From positions 62,001 through 126,000 of the forward strand of contig JAEZZO010000004.1 of NCBI GenBank assembly GCA_023418475.1: a DNA stretch of 64,000 nt. Reading direction: 5' to 3'. This DNA is from Bacillota bacterium (GTDB lineage Bacteria; Bacillota; Clostridia; Lachnospirales; Lachnospiraceae). The translations under genes were made by a program, and so were the position numbers. The notes under the pieces are model-generated. The model was given only the letters and a program-made list of their open reading frames with translations. It did no database searches and was not told the DNA's origin. Below are positions 35,914 through 44,864 of this stretch, piece by piece; positions within the stretch are counted from its first letter, which is position 1, and each line of letters opens with the position of its first letter.

Positions 35914-38283
35914 ATGTATTTTAGAATTTTAGCAAAAGATTTAAAACGCAAGAAAACAATGAATATCATTCTGTTAATCTTTATTGTACTGGCAGCAACC
36001 TTTATCTCAAGCAGTATGAATAATTTGATTGCAATTACATCGGCTATGGATCATTATTTTCAAAAAGCAGAGTTAAAGGACTTCATGATTCTTACGATAA
36101 AGAATGAAAAGAATGATGCTGCAATTGTCAAATTTCTAGATCAAAATAAGAATGTGAAAAGCTGGTCAGTGGATGAAAACCTGTATGTATCGCGCGAGGA
36201 TTTAGAGCTTTATGGAGGGAAGAATTTTGAATTCTCAAATGTAGCTTTCATCAGCAGCTACAATATTAAACAGCAGAAATTTTTCGACAGTGCAAACAAG
36301 GAAATCACAACGGTAAAGGACGGCGAAATTTATTTACCTAAAAAGGTGATGGAGAATGTCGGAATAAAACCCGGAGATATTATTACAATTAAAAGTGATG
36401 GACTTAAAGTGAATTTTAAGGTGATCGGTAACTGTAAGGATGCACTTCTGGGATCGGCTATGATGGGAGCAGCCAGATTTTTAGTTAGTGAGGGTGATTA
36501 CAAGAAGCTGAGGGGAAATGTCAAATTAGGGAGTGGATCAATATACTCTGTTAAAGCTTCTAATTTAACGGCTTTTGAAAAGGATTACAATAATATGGGT
36601 TTTGATAATCTGGTTTCCTGTGATAAAAGCCTGATTTCCTTTACTTATATTATGGATATGATTATTGCTGGAGTTCTTTTGGTAGTCAGTATCTTCCTCA
36701 TTCTGATTTCATTGGTTATTCTGCGCTTTACAATAGTGTTTACGTTGAATGAAGAGTTTCGTGAAATCGGCGTTATGAAGGCAATTGGAATTGGGGGCAG
36801 GAAAATCCGGGGATTATATATCGTAAAATATCTGGCAATATCCTCGGTAGGGGCAGCCCTTGGCTTTGTTCTTGGAATTCCCTTCGGAAATATGTTTTTA
36901 CGGCAGGTTTCCGGGAACATCATTATGGAAAATGGAACGCAGGGACTGGTAATCAGCTTTTTATGCTCAATTTTGATTGTTGTGACTGTAACCCTGTTCT
37001 GTTATTCCTGCACACGTCAGGTGAATAAGCTTTCTCCGATTGACGCGATCAGAAATGGTTCCAACGGAGAGCGCTTTAAACGAAAAGGATGTTTAAATCT
37101 AAATAAAAGCAAGCTGCCGGCCGTCTGGTTTATGGCTGTAAATGATATTTTTAGCGGAATAAAAAAATTCAGCGTTTTAATCATAACCTTTACAATTGGA
37201 ATTATTCTAATAATTGTTCCGGTAAACACGATCAATACCATGAGAGATGACAATCTGATTATTCTATTTGACAAGGCAAAGAGTGATGCCTATCTGATCA
37301 ATGAAAATAATTTTAAACTTTTCCGGGAAAAGAGACGTAACTTTATGGAAAACTACCTTAAAGATATGGCGGATACTATTGCAAAAAAGGGGATGCCCTG
37401 CGAAGTGTTCAGTGAAATGCTGTTTAAGCTGAAAATAACAAATAAGGATTTAAGCTTTATATCCCTTGCACAACAGGGAACCTTAGTAAGTGCGGATCAG
37501 TACACTTATACCGAGGGGCAAGCACCCAGGTATGCAAACGAGGTGGCTCTTACCCATGTGACTGCGAATAAAGTAGAGGCAAAAATCGGAGATACCGTAA
37601 TGATTAAAATAGGCGGAGAAGAGCAGAAATTCCTGGTAACAGCATACTTTCAATCTCTTAATAATTTAGGCGAAGGAATTCGATTTTCAGAGAAAGCCAA
37701 CCTGGATTATTCCTCTGCTGCGGGTGGTGCAGCTATTCAAGTAAGATTTACGGATCATCCGTCGGCAGTGGATATAAAAAATCGTTTGATGAAACTCAAA
37801 GAGATGTTTCCAGAGTATCAGGTTATTACGGGAAAGGAATACATCGATAATATGATGGGTGGTATTGCAAAACAACTGGAGGGAGTGAAGCAGCTGATCG
37901 TTGTTGTCATTTTAATCATTAATACACTGGTTGCCATACTAATGGTAAAAACCTTTATCACAAAGGAGAAGGGTGAAATCGGAATGCTTAAAAGTCTTGG
38001 CTTTCAGAATATTACAATTGTGAAATGGCAGTCTATACGAATCGGAATTGTCCTGTTTATCTCGATGCTGCTTGGTGCAGGACTTTCCAATCCGATCGCT
38101 CGGATTACATCCGGCAGGATCTTTCAGATGATGGGAGCCAGTCATATTGATTTTGTGATAAAACCATTTGAGGTTTATGTGTTCTATCCGGTAATGATCT
38201 TTGCAATAACAATGGGGGCAAGTATCCTGACGGCAACGCAGATCAGAAGGATAGCAGCCCGCGAAACAAATAATATTGAGTAA
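35914..38283 (+). CDS. FtsX-type ABC transporter permease (module 1)
   Basis: 789 residues; AAGGGGAAAGG precedes the ATG. Two FtsX domains: after an N-terminal helix and MacB-like extracellular domain (about 45-235), helices at about 245-275, 300-325 and 345-365; then a second half with helix at about 420-440, another extracellular domain, and three C-terminal helices (about 650-775). The motif EFREIGVMKAIGIGGRKIRG is the typical cytoplasmic loop, repeated as KGEIGMLKSLGF. Such permeases, paired with an ATPase and a two-component system, belong to peptide-antibiotic sensing and detoxification or envelope stress systems. First gene of a four-gene module on the plus strand. The upstream gap 35630-35913 shows no gene. 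Confidence 0.92.
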   Translation: MYFRILAKDLKRKKTMNIILLIFIVLAATFISSSMNNLIAITSAMDHYFQKAELKDFMILTIKNEKNDAAIVKFLDQNKNVKSWSVDENLYVSREDLELYGGKNFEFSNVAFISSYNIKQQKFFDSANKEITTVKDGEIYLPKKVMENVGIKPGDIITIKSDGLKVNFKVIGNCKDALLGSAMMGAARFLVSEGDYKKLRGNVKLGSGSIYSVKASNLTAFEKDYNNMGFDNLVSCDKSLISFTYIMDMIIAGVLLVVSIFLILISLVILRFTIVFTLNEEFREIGVMKAIGIGGRKIRGLYIVKYLAISSVGAALGFVLGIPFGNMFLRQVSGNIIMENGTQGLVISFLCSILIVVTVTLFCYSCTRQVNKLSPIDAIRNGSNGERFKRKGCLNLNKSKLPAVWFMAVNDIFSGIKKFSVLIITFTIGIILIIVPVNTINTMRDDNLIILFDKAKSDAYLINENNFKLFREKRRNFMENYLKDMADTIAKKGMPCEVFSEMLFKLKITNKDLSFISLAQQGTLVSADQYTYTEGQAPRYANEVALTHVTANKVEAKIGDTVMIKIGGEEQKFLVTAYFQSLNNLGEGIRFSEKANLDYSSAAGGAAIQVRFTDHPSAVDIKNRLMKLKEMFPEYQVITGKEYIDNMMGGIAKQLEGVKQLIVVVILIINTLVAILMVKTFITKEKGEIGMLKSLGFQNITIVKWQSIRIGIVLFISMLLGAGLSNPIARITSGRIFQMMGASHIDFVIKPFEVYVFYPVMIFAITMGASILTATQIRRIAARETNNIE

Positions 38284-38290
38284 TAGAAAT

Positions 38291-38463
38291 GGGTATATGT
38301 TTGAAAGAAAGTCATTTTCAAACTATTTATGAAAGCCTATTCACTTTTTGAATAAGTCATCAAAAAGTGAAAGGCACGGGTATATGTTTGAAAGAAAGTC
38401 GTTTTCAAACTATTTATGAAAGCCTATTCATTTTTGAATAGGACATCAAAAAGTGAAAGGCAC
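38291..38463 (+). repeat. Tandem 87-bp duplication with repeated mini-ORF
   Basis: Two head-to-tail units (38291-38377 and 38378-38463), differing at only a handful of positions. Each has a small hairpin (TTTGAAA/TTTCAAA), a second hairpin (CACTTTTTGA/TCAAAAAGTG in unit 1, weakened in unit 2) and the same ORF of 11 codons, MFERKSFSNYL (38297-38332 and 38384-38419). The only difference in the ORF is a synonymous TCA/TCG. The bases after unit 2 (GGCACGGGG) repeat the unit junction and serve as the ribosome site of the ATPase gene. It lies between permease and ATPase of one module. Confidence 0.85.
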
Positions 38464-38473
38464 GGGGATAAGT

Positions 38474-39241
38474 ATGACAAATGTTTTGGAAGTAAAGGAT
38501 TTGTGTAAAACCTATATTGTGAATAAACGTCAGAACAATGTTCTTAGAAATGTGAATTTTGCAATTGCGGAGGGAGAGATGGCTGCGATTATGGGGCCTT
38601 CCGGTTCCGGAAAATCAACGCTCTTATATGCCGTATCAGGTATGGATCATATCACGGCCGGGAATGTAATGTTTTTAGGAACAGATATTTCTAATTTAAA
38701 TGCAAAAAGGCTTGCGGACATAAGATTGGATGAAATGGGTTTCATCTTTCAGCAGATGTATATGCTGAAAAACTTGACGGTACTGGATAATATCATCCTC
38801 CCTGCCTGTCAGTCAAAAAAGAAAAAGGAGAGAAGAACAGAAACGGTAGAAAGAGGACGGAAGCTGATGAAGAAACTGGGGATTATTGAAATTGCCGATA
38901 ATGATATTACAGAAATATCAGGCGGACAGTTACAGCGTGCCTGCATTTGCAGAAGTATGATCAATAGACCGAAAATGATATTTGCGGATGAACCGACGGG
39001 TGCACTTAATCGAAGCTCTTCCAATGAGGTGATGACGGAGCTTGGTAAAATAAATGAAGAAGGGACTACGGTTCTACTGGTAACACATGATGTAAAGGTA
39101 GCCGCAAGATGTACCAGAGTTATCTATATTGTTGACGGAAATATTAAAGGCGAGTATCATTTAGACAGATACAGCGATCAAAATACGCTGAAGGAACGGG
39201 AACGTGTCTTAAATAACTGGCTGATGGAATTGGGCTGGTAA
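38474..39241 (+). CDS. ABC transporter ATP-binding protein (module 1)
   Basis: 255 residues from ATG 38474; a GTG at 38453 within the repeat would add 7 residues. LolD/MacB-type ATPase: Walker A GPSGSGKSTLLY, Q-loop FIFQQMYML, signature ISGGQLQRACICRSM, Walker B MIFADEPTGAL and the H-loop LLVTHDVK. It powers the FtsX permease encoded upstream. It is 29 bp before the response regulator. Confidence 0.94.
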   Translation: MTNVLEVKDLCKTYIVNKRQNNVLRNVNFAIAEGEMAAIMGPSGSGKSTLLYAVSGMDHITAGNVMFLGTDISNLNAKRLADIRLDEMGFIFQQMYMLKNLTVLDNIILPACQSKKKKERRTETVERGRKLMKKLGIIEIADNDITEISGGQLQRACICRSMINRPKMIFADEPTGALNRSSSNEVMTELGKINEEGTTVLLVTHDVKVAARCTRVIYIVDGNIKGEYHLDRYSDQNTLKERERVLNNWLMELGW

Positions 39242-39270
39242 TCACTGCTTTCGGTAAAAGGGGGATTTGT

Positions 39271-39963
39271 ATGGCTGATATTCTGATTGTTGAGGATCAT
39301 AAAGAAATTGGAGGACTTCTCTGTGATTTTCTTCGCGCAGAGGGGTATTGCTCCTATCTGGCAATGAACGCGGAGGAGGCACTTACTTATTATAAGAAAG
39401 AAGGAGCCCGTCTCATTGTTCTTGATATTATGCTGCCCGGTATGGATGGCTTTGCTCTCTGTAGCACCATCAGAGAAAATAATAATGTACCAATTATTGT
39501 TGTCAGTGCAAAAACAGAGAAAGAAGATAAACTAAACGGTCTGATACTGGGCGCCGATGATTATATGGAAAAGCCTTACGACATCGATATTCTTCTCGCG
39601 AAAATCAAAGGAATTTTCAAAAGAAGATATGACTGTGATCTCTTGGTCGATGGAAATCTGAGAATTAATAAAATTAACCGCATAGTTTATTATAAGGACA
39701 GGGAACTCCCTTTAACGGTAAAGGAATTCGATCTATTGGAGCTTTTAATGGAAAATAAATCGAAAACATTGAAAAAAGAATGGTTGTTTAATAAAATCTG
39801 GGGATTTGACAGCTTTAGTGAGCCGCAGACCTTGACTGTTCATATCAAGTGGCTTAGGCAGAAAATCGAGGAAGATCCCAAAAATCCGGTAAGACTTCTG
39901 ACGGTATGGGGTGTGGGTTATCGGTTTGAAGGATGCCCGCCCGGTGAGAGGGAGCCGCTATGA
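39271..39963 (+). CDS. OmpR-family response regulator (module 1)
   Basis: 230 residues. Receiver with Glu8/Asp9, phosphoacceptor Asp52 (LIVLDIMLPGMDG) and Lys in EKPYD; C-terminal winged helix (about 130-225; LTVKEFDLLELLMENKSKTL, LTVHIKWLRQKIEEDP). Overlaps the kinase gene by 4 bp. It should regulate its own transporter genes, BceR-style. Confidence 0.95.
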   Translation: MADILIVEDHKEIGGLLCDFLRAEGYCSYLAMNAEEALTYYKKEGARLIVLDIMLPGMDGFALCSTIRENNNVPIIVVSAKTEKEDKLNGLILGADDYMEKPYDIDILLAKIKGIFKRRYDCDLLVDGNLRINKINRIVYYKDRELPLTVKEFDLLELLMENKSKTLKKEWLFNKIWGFDSFSEPQTLTVHIKWLRQKIEEDPKNPVRLLTVWGVGYRFEGCPPGEREPL

Positions 39964-41210
39964 AGCGCTATCATCATATCATGTTGGGTGTCATTTTATT
40001 ACTGGCTGCAGTTTTTATCGGTGTTAATTTATTCCTATCCATGTTGTTTTATAAGGATAATAACCGAACCTACCGGGTGGAAATCAATCGTTTGCAGAAC
40101 GAAATTGCTCAAAAGGGAATGGGGTCTATTAAGTTGGAGCAATATAACTGTGTAAAAAACATCACTGTTTTAGAAGAAGGGAAAGACGAACCTGAATTTT
40201 TTGAGGGTAACGGAAGCGATTATATTATTAAAAAGATAGGTATAAGCTACTACCGCTTTGATTATGAAGTAATGCTGACCAACGAATACCATGTAATTCT
40301 ACTGACTATAAATGCTGCGCTTGGAACTATGGCAGCAATTGTATTGGGAGTGATGATATTTCTGCAAGAAAAGCTTTTGAAACCCTTTCATATTATTAGT
40401 GACTTACCCTATGAGCTTTCGAAGGGCAATTTGACGGCCGGACTTAAAGAGAATAAAAGTCGATTCTTCGGAAAGTTTCTATGGGGACTTGATCTGCTTC
40501 GTGAGAGTCTGGAGAAACAGAAAGAGAAGGAGCTTTCTTTGCAGAAGGAAAAAAAGACACTGGTACTTTCTATCTCTCATGATATCAAAACACCGCTCAG
40601 TGCTATCAATCTATATGCAAAGGCATTATCAAGAGATCTTTATAAAAGTGATGAAAAACGAATGGAAGCAGCGGAAAATATCAGTATTAAGGTAAAAGAA
40701 ATTGAGGGTTTTGTATCAGATATTATTAAGACCTCCAGCGAGGAGTTTTTAAGTTTTAAAGTAGATAACGGAGAGTTTTATATGAATAGTCTGTTAAAGA
40801 AAATCAGCAATTATTATACGGAGAAATTATCTTTGTACGGGATAGACTTCCGGATAGAAGACTTTAGAAACTGCCTGATCCGGGGAGATATTAACAGGGC
40901 TGTGGAAGTCTTACAAAACATTATCGAGAATGCAATTAAATATGGAGACGGGGGAAGCATTACAATTGCCGTAACCAGTGAGGAGGACTGCCGCCTGATT
41001 TCAATTATGAACAGCGGCTGTTCTCTTCCGGAAAATGAATTACCCCATATATTTGAAAGCTTCTGGAGAGGTTCAAATATCGGCAATCACAGCGGAAGCG
41101 GTTTGGGATTATATATCTGCCGGCAGCTTATGAAAAGGATGGAGGGAGATATTTTCGCAAAATGTGATGAGGATAAAATACAGGTAACGGTGGTGTTCAG
41201 GATGATATAA
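39960..41210 (+). CDS. Sensor histidine kinase (module 1)
   Basis: 416 residues. Two membrane helices (about 8-28 and 118-140) enclose an extracellular loop of about 85 residues; HAMP-like segment, HisKA with His207 (SISHDIKTPLSA) and ATPase domain with NIIENAIKYGDGG and SGSGLGLYICRQL. The DxG motif is replaced by IMNSG, which is seen in several small kinases. The extracellular loop is longer than in BceS-type sensors, so it may sense a ligand directly. Translationally coupled to the regulator. Confidence 0.94.
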   Translation: MKRYHHIMLGVILLLAAVFIGVNLFLSMLFYKDNNRTYRVEINRLQNEIAQKGMGSIKLEQYNCVKNITVLEEGKDEPEFFEGNGSDYIIKKIGISYYRFDYEVMLTNEYHVILLTINAALGTMAAIVLGVMIFLQEKLLKPFHIISDLPYELSKGNLTAGLKENKSRFFGKFLWGLDLLRESLEKQKEKELSLQKEKKTLVLSISHDIKTPLSAINLYAKALSRDLYKSDEKRMEAAENISIKVKEIEGFVSDIIKTSSEEFLSFKVDNGEFYMNSLLKKISNYYTEKLSLYGIDFRIEDFRNCLIRGDINRAVEVLQNIIENAIKYGDGGSITIAVTSEEDCRLISIMNSGCSLPENELPHIFESFWRGSNIGNHSGSGLGLYICRQLMKRMEGDIFAKCDEDKIQVTVVFRMI

Positions 41211-41333
41211 TACTGCGGCTAAATTTCTATATAACATGGAACATTCAGCTCATGACCTGGTCAAATTCCGATGCTGCTTTGTAAAAAGTAATTATAGAAT
41301 CTTGTGAAGAACGTATTGCATTATATACAGAAG

Positions 41334-41390
41334 AGAAAGGAGAAGCATAAAGGTAGTTATCTGCCTTTATGCTTCTCCTTTCTACTTTTA
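41334..41390. terminator. Strong terminator between the two convergent modules
   Basis: AGAAAGGAGAAGCATAAAGG (41334-41353) pairs with CCTTTATGCTTCTCCTTTCT (41364-41383), with short T-runs after it. It serves the plus-strand module and may also stop the opposing one. Confidence 0.85.
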
Positions 41391-41552
41391 CTTTGCTTAG
41401 GCAATTGCGAAACTATATAGTTGCTCAAATTGTATACACAGAATACATATATTCCTCCGCTCCTTCCGCTTAACTTCCGCTCCAGAACATGTGCTTTCTG
41501 TGTATACAATTAATATAATTCTTGCGTTTCGCAATTACCTATTTACTTTGCT
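41387..41552. mobile_element. MITE-like element with 16-bp TIRs and 11-bp target duplication
   Basis: The 144-bp segment 41398-41541 starts and ends with terminal inverted repeats TAGGYAATTGCGAAAC (41398-41413 and the complement at 41526-41541, one mismatch). It is flanked immediately on both sides by the perfect direct repeat TTTACTTTGCT (41387-41397 and 41542-41552), as expected for a target-site duplication. An inner pair of arms (AATTGTATACACAGAA, about 41428-41443 and 41496-41511) makes most of the element a hairpin. The centre carries short TCCGCTCC-like repeats and no ORF, so it is non-autonomous. A 10-12 bp duplication would suit an IS4-like transposase. No parent element is in the window. 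Confidence 0.75.
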
Positions 41553-41644
41553 ATACAGGGCTATATTATCTTAATTGGCAATGAAAAATAATAGTGTTAC
41601 CATAAGCAAACGGATAGTGATATGGGATTCTAATATATATGTTC

Positions 41645-44038
41645 TTACAGGGTAATAATGACATCGGAAATACCTCTTGCTTTCATCTGCTGCATTGGTT
41701 TTATAATGGAAATGAGTGAGGCAAGCAAACATGCAGTAATAATCGATAGCACCTGTAGCAGGGGGAAATTCCAGGTGATCTGAAGAAAATCAGTAAAAGC
41801 TTTCCGTAAAAATACACCAAGTATTATTCCAAACAGACATCCTGTCAGACAGTAGGTAGCAGCTTCGGTAACCACCATCCTGCTTAACTGGGAACCGGAC
41901 ATTCCAACGGCACGCATAATTCCGAAATTTCTCATCTTTGCGGCTATGCTGGTGTTCATGGTATTCATGATATTTAAGATACTGATCAGGGCTATTACAG
42001 TGACAAAACCATAAATAAATATTGTTACAGTGATAAAAGCATTATTGGTTTCTTGATTCATCTGTCTGCGGTCGCCTACTTTTATACTGTGTCCGGCCAA
42101 TGCTTTTATCTGCTCGACGGTACGATCCGGGGAACTTTTTTTAAGCTGAACATCAATTTCTTTATAAGCATTGTCCGTTGATATCTCTCGAAAGAGCTGT
42201 TCCGTTGTAATAAAAGCTGTCATAATCGTATCATTCGTTGAATAAGGGATGGAATCGGCTATTGCAAGCACTGTTAATTCCCTGATCCCATTTGCAGTTT
42301 TTATCCGGACCTTATCACCGAGCTTTAGAGAGGTGGTTTTGGTAAGCTCATCCATACGGTATATCTTATTTACGGCTATGATACCATTATTTTTATTCAG
42401 ATAAGCTTCACTGGCGCTTCCTTCGGTAAGATATGCCTTTGCCCATTTGAACTGAGTATCGTCATAGGAGATAAGCCGGGATTTTTCAGGATTTATAATA
42501 TAGCCATTTTCCTCTGTTATAAAATCCCCCAGGTCCTTTTTATATTGCGGGGTAAGGCGGTCTAAAGCAATGGATGCGATGACTGTAGTACTCATTCTGC
42601 CATTTGCGTTCTTGACTTCTTCGAGTTTTTGAAGCTTCTGATAAATATCCGTTCCTATCCCTTCCCGGGAAGCCAGACGCAGATCTGCCGAGTAGCATTG
42701 TAACGGCCTCGCGCCAAGGACATCCGGATTAATCATAACCTGGAAAAGCAAAAATAGAATAATGCTAAAGGCAATGGAACAGGACATCAGGAATAGAGTT
42801 TTTTTCCTTCCGATGGCATTCAAAATTCCCATGGATACTTCTATGGGGAGCAATTTTGTTAATAAACCCACCTTTTTTTTCTTTTTGATATGGAAATCAT
42901 TATTGCCGGTCATAGCACTCACCGCTGATACCCGGGAAGCCTTTCTGGCAGGAGATAATAATGCCAGGAGGACGGTAAGAAAGCCTAGTATTATTCCTGC
43001 CAGAATACCGGAGGAACTAAGCCGGAACAGTCCGATTGCTCCGTAGATACTACGATTAAACAGCTTAAGGATTGCCAGGCAAATAATAGATAGCAGGTAA
43101 CCGAGAGCAAGACCGGGAGGAATAGCTTTTAGGGCAATCAGGAAGCCTTCTCTCCGGACGAGTCTCTTGATCTGGTATTCTGAGGAGCCGATACAGCGCA
43201 GCAGACCAAATTGTTTAATTCTTTCCATAACAGAAATGTTGAAGGTATTATAGATCATAACTACAGCAGTAAGCAGTACGAGTGTAAATAAGCCGCCTCC
43301 TATTACAATATATTGTACTACCCTGTTATTTCCGCTCTGAAGCATCAGAGCCAGAAGGCCTTCATTATAACCGATTCTGTCCTCATTCAGCTTAAGTTTG
43401 GTTTTAATTTCCTGCTCAGCCCTTCGAATAGAGATACCATCCTTAAAAAGTATGAAGAAAGAGCTTTTCTCCGGAATATAAGAAGAGGATGCAGCGATGG
43501 AAAGAAAAACAATGGGAAGGGAAGTAGCCTTGGTAACGCCCCAATCCTTATAGATGCCGCTAATCCGGTATTTTATCGGCGTTCCTCCAAAAGCAGCAAC
43601 TGCTACGGTGTCTCCCGGTTTCAATCCAGCTTTGGCAGCATACCAATTCTCGAGCATAATTTCATCCTTTGCTTCCGGATAGGAGCCTATTAAAATTCGA
43701 AAATTCAAATTGGCTGCAAAGTTGGATGAGATTGCACCGAGCGCACATTCTTCTCCCTCAATGCTTCCGTTTTTATATTCTTTCAGAATTCCGCTGTTTA
43801 AGATATCAAAGCGGCTCTGTAGCATTGATATTTCCCTTTCAGAAGGAGTTCTGACCAGAATGTGATAGTTGCCTTCCGTATCCAGAATATGCTGCCTTTC
43901 AAATACAATAAGAGAATCGAGTATGGATATAATTCCAACAACGAGTGCAACAGAAAGGATTACACTTGCCATGGCAAGCCGGGATATTTTTTTATGAGCA
44001 GATAAATATTTCGGAGCAAGCTGCAGATAATTCATCAT
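41645..44038 (-). CDS. FtsX-type ABC transporter permease (module 2)
   Basis: 797 residues, same two-FtsX-domain plan as the module 1 permease but clearly divergent. N-terminal helix (about 18-40), MacB-like extracellular domain, helices near 245-270, 300-325 and 345-365, then a second set. The loops read MERIKQFGLLRCIGSSEYQIKRL and MRNFGIMRAVGMSGSQLSRM. The intracellular stretch IKKKKK marks the mid-protein cytoplasmic connection. It overlaps the ATPase gene by 4 bp. Last gene of the minus-strand module. Confidence 0.92.
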   Translation of the reverse strand: MMNYLQLAPKYLSAHKKISRLAMASVILSVALVVGIISILDSLIVFERQHILDTEGNYHILVRTPSEREISMLQSRFDILNSGILKEYKNGSIEGEECALGAISSNFAANLNFRILIGSYPEAKDEIMLENWYAAKAGLKPGDTVAVAAFGGTPIKYRISGIYKDWGVTKATSLPIVFLSIAASSSYIPEKSSFFILFKDGISIRRAEQEIKTKLKLNEDRIGYNEGLLALMLQSGNNRVVQYIVIGGGLFTLVLLTAVVMIYNTFNISVMERIKQFGLLRCIGSSEYQIKRLVRREGFLIALKAIPPGLALGYLLSIICLAILKLFNRSIYGAIGLFRLSSSGILAGIILGFLTVLLALLSPARKASRVSAVSAMTGNNDFHIKKKKKVGLLTKLLPIEVSMGILNAIGRKKTLFLMSCSIAFSIILFLLFQVMINPDVLGARPLQCYSADLRLASREGIGTDIYQKLQKLEEVKNANGRMSTTVIASIALDRLTPQYKKDLGDFITEENGYIINPEKSRLISYDDTQFKWAKAYLTEGSASEAYLNKNNGIIAVNKIYRMDELTKTTSLKLGDKVRIKTANGIRELTVLAIADSIPYSTNDTIMTAFITTEQLFREISTDNAYKEIDVQLKKSSPDRTVEQIKALAGHSIKVGDRRQMNQETNNAFITVTIFIYGFVTVIALISILNIMNTMNTSIAAKMRNFGIMRAVGMSGSQLSRMVVTEAATYCLTGCLFGIILGVFLRKAFTDFLQITWNFPLLQVLSIITACLLASLISIIKPMQQMKARGISDVIITL

Positions 44039-44721
44039 GATAGCACACTCCCATCCAGTTCTGTGACAATTCCATCCTCTACATGGAAGACCCGGTCTGA
44101 ATATGTAGCTAAATTCTGGTTATGTGTTATCATAATCAGAGTTTGTCGATATCGTTCTACGGAAAGTTTTAAAAGCTTAATCACATCGGCTGTATTTTTG
44201 GTATCCAGATTACCGGTGGGCTCATCTGCCAGGATGATCGCAGGCTTGGAAACCAGTGCGCGTCCGATTGCAACCCTTTGCTGCTGGCCGCCGGATAACT
44301 GGCTGGGAAGATGATACCTTCTGTCCTTAAGGCCCAGAATATTAAGAAGATCCTCTAGGTAGGAGCTATCCGGTTTCTGATAATCCAGAAGTAGCGGGAA
44401 AATGATGTTCTCCTCAACGTTAAGCTCAGGGATCAGATTATAGGCCTGAAAAATAAATCCTATATTTCTTCGGCGAAAAATGGATAACGCCTTTTCTTTC
44501 ATGCCAAAGACAGCATTTCCATCCAGAAAAACCTCGCCTGAGGTAGGAGTATCCAGTGCACCCAGAAGGTTTAATAAAGTACTTTTTCCGGATCCGGAGG
44601 GCCCAACAAGACTGACGAATTCTCCCTTGGAAATAGATAAGCTTACATTGTTTACTGCATTTACTGAAGTTTCTCCCTTTCCATAAACCTTACATAAATT
44701 TTTAGTTACTAAAATCTCCAT
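44035..44721 (-). CDS. ABC transporter ATP-binding protein (module 2)
   Basis: 228 residues, LolD/MacB type: Walker A GPSGSGKSTLLNLLG, Q-loop FIFQAYNLIPELNVEEN, signature LSGGQQQRVAIGRAL, Walker B AIILADEPTGNLD, H-loop MITHNQ. Overlaps the permease by 4 bp. A 143-bp gap with possible operators separates it from the kinase gene, so transporter and sensor genes may have separate promoters, as in BceRS-BceAB systems. Confidence 0.95.
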   Translation of the reverse strand: MEILVTKNLCKVYGKGETSVNAVNNVSLSISKGEFVSLVGPSGSGKSTLLNLLGALDTPTSGEVFLDGNAVFGMKEKALSIFRRRNIGFIFQAYNLIPELNVEENIIFPLLLDYQKPDSSYLEDLLNILGLKDRRYHLPSQLSGGQQQRVAIGRALVSKPAIILADEPTGNLDTKNTADVIKLLKLSVERYRQTLIMITHNQNLATYSDRVFHVEDGIVTELDGSVLS

Positions 44722-44742
44722 CCTTACACCTCTTCTTTATAA

Positions 44743-44783
44743 TTACCGGTATGGATTTGAGTGCGAAAAATTAATTTACCGGT
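44743..44783 (-). promoter_or_regulatory. Possible tandem regulator sites upstream of the module 2 ATPase
   Basis: TTACCGGT occurs twice (44743-44750 and 44776-44783), 33 bp apart, about three helical turns, in the short gap between the kinase and ATPase genes. The arrangement fits a response-regulator-activated promoter, but no clear -35/-10 pair was found. Confidence 0.35.
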
Positions 44784-44864
44784 CAATACAAGTAAACACA
44801 GGAAGCGTTTCTCTTGCTTAAGGAGATCATATCATTTTCCTCTTACTGTAGAATGACTCTCAGC

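Noticed and set aside
38453..38473. Upstream GTG start for the module 1 ATPase
   Set aside because: It lies inside the tandem repeat and lacks a good ribosome site; ATG 38474 gives the usual N-terminus.
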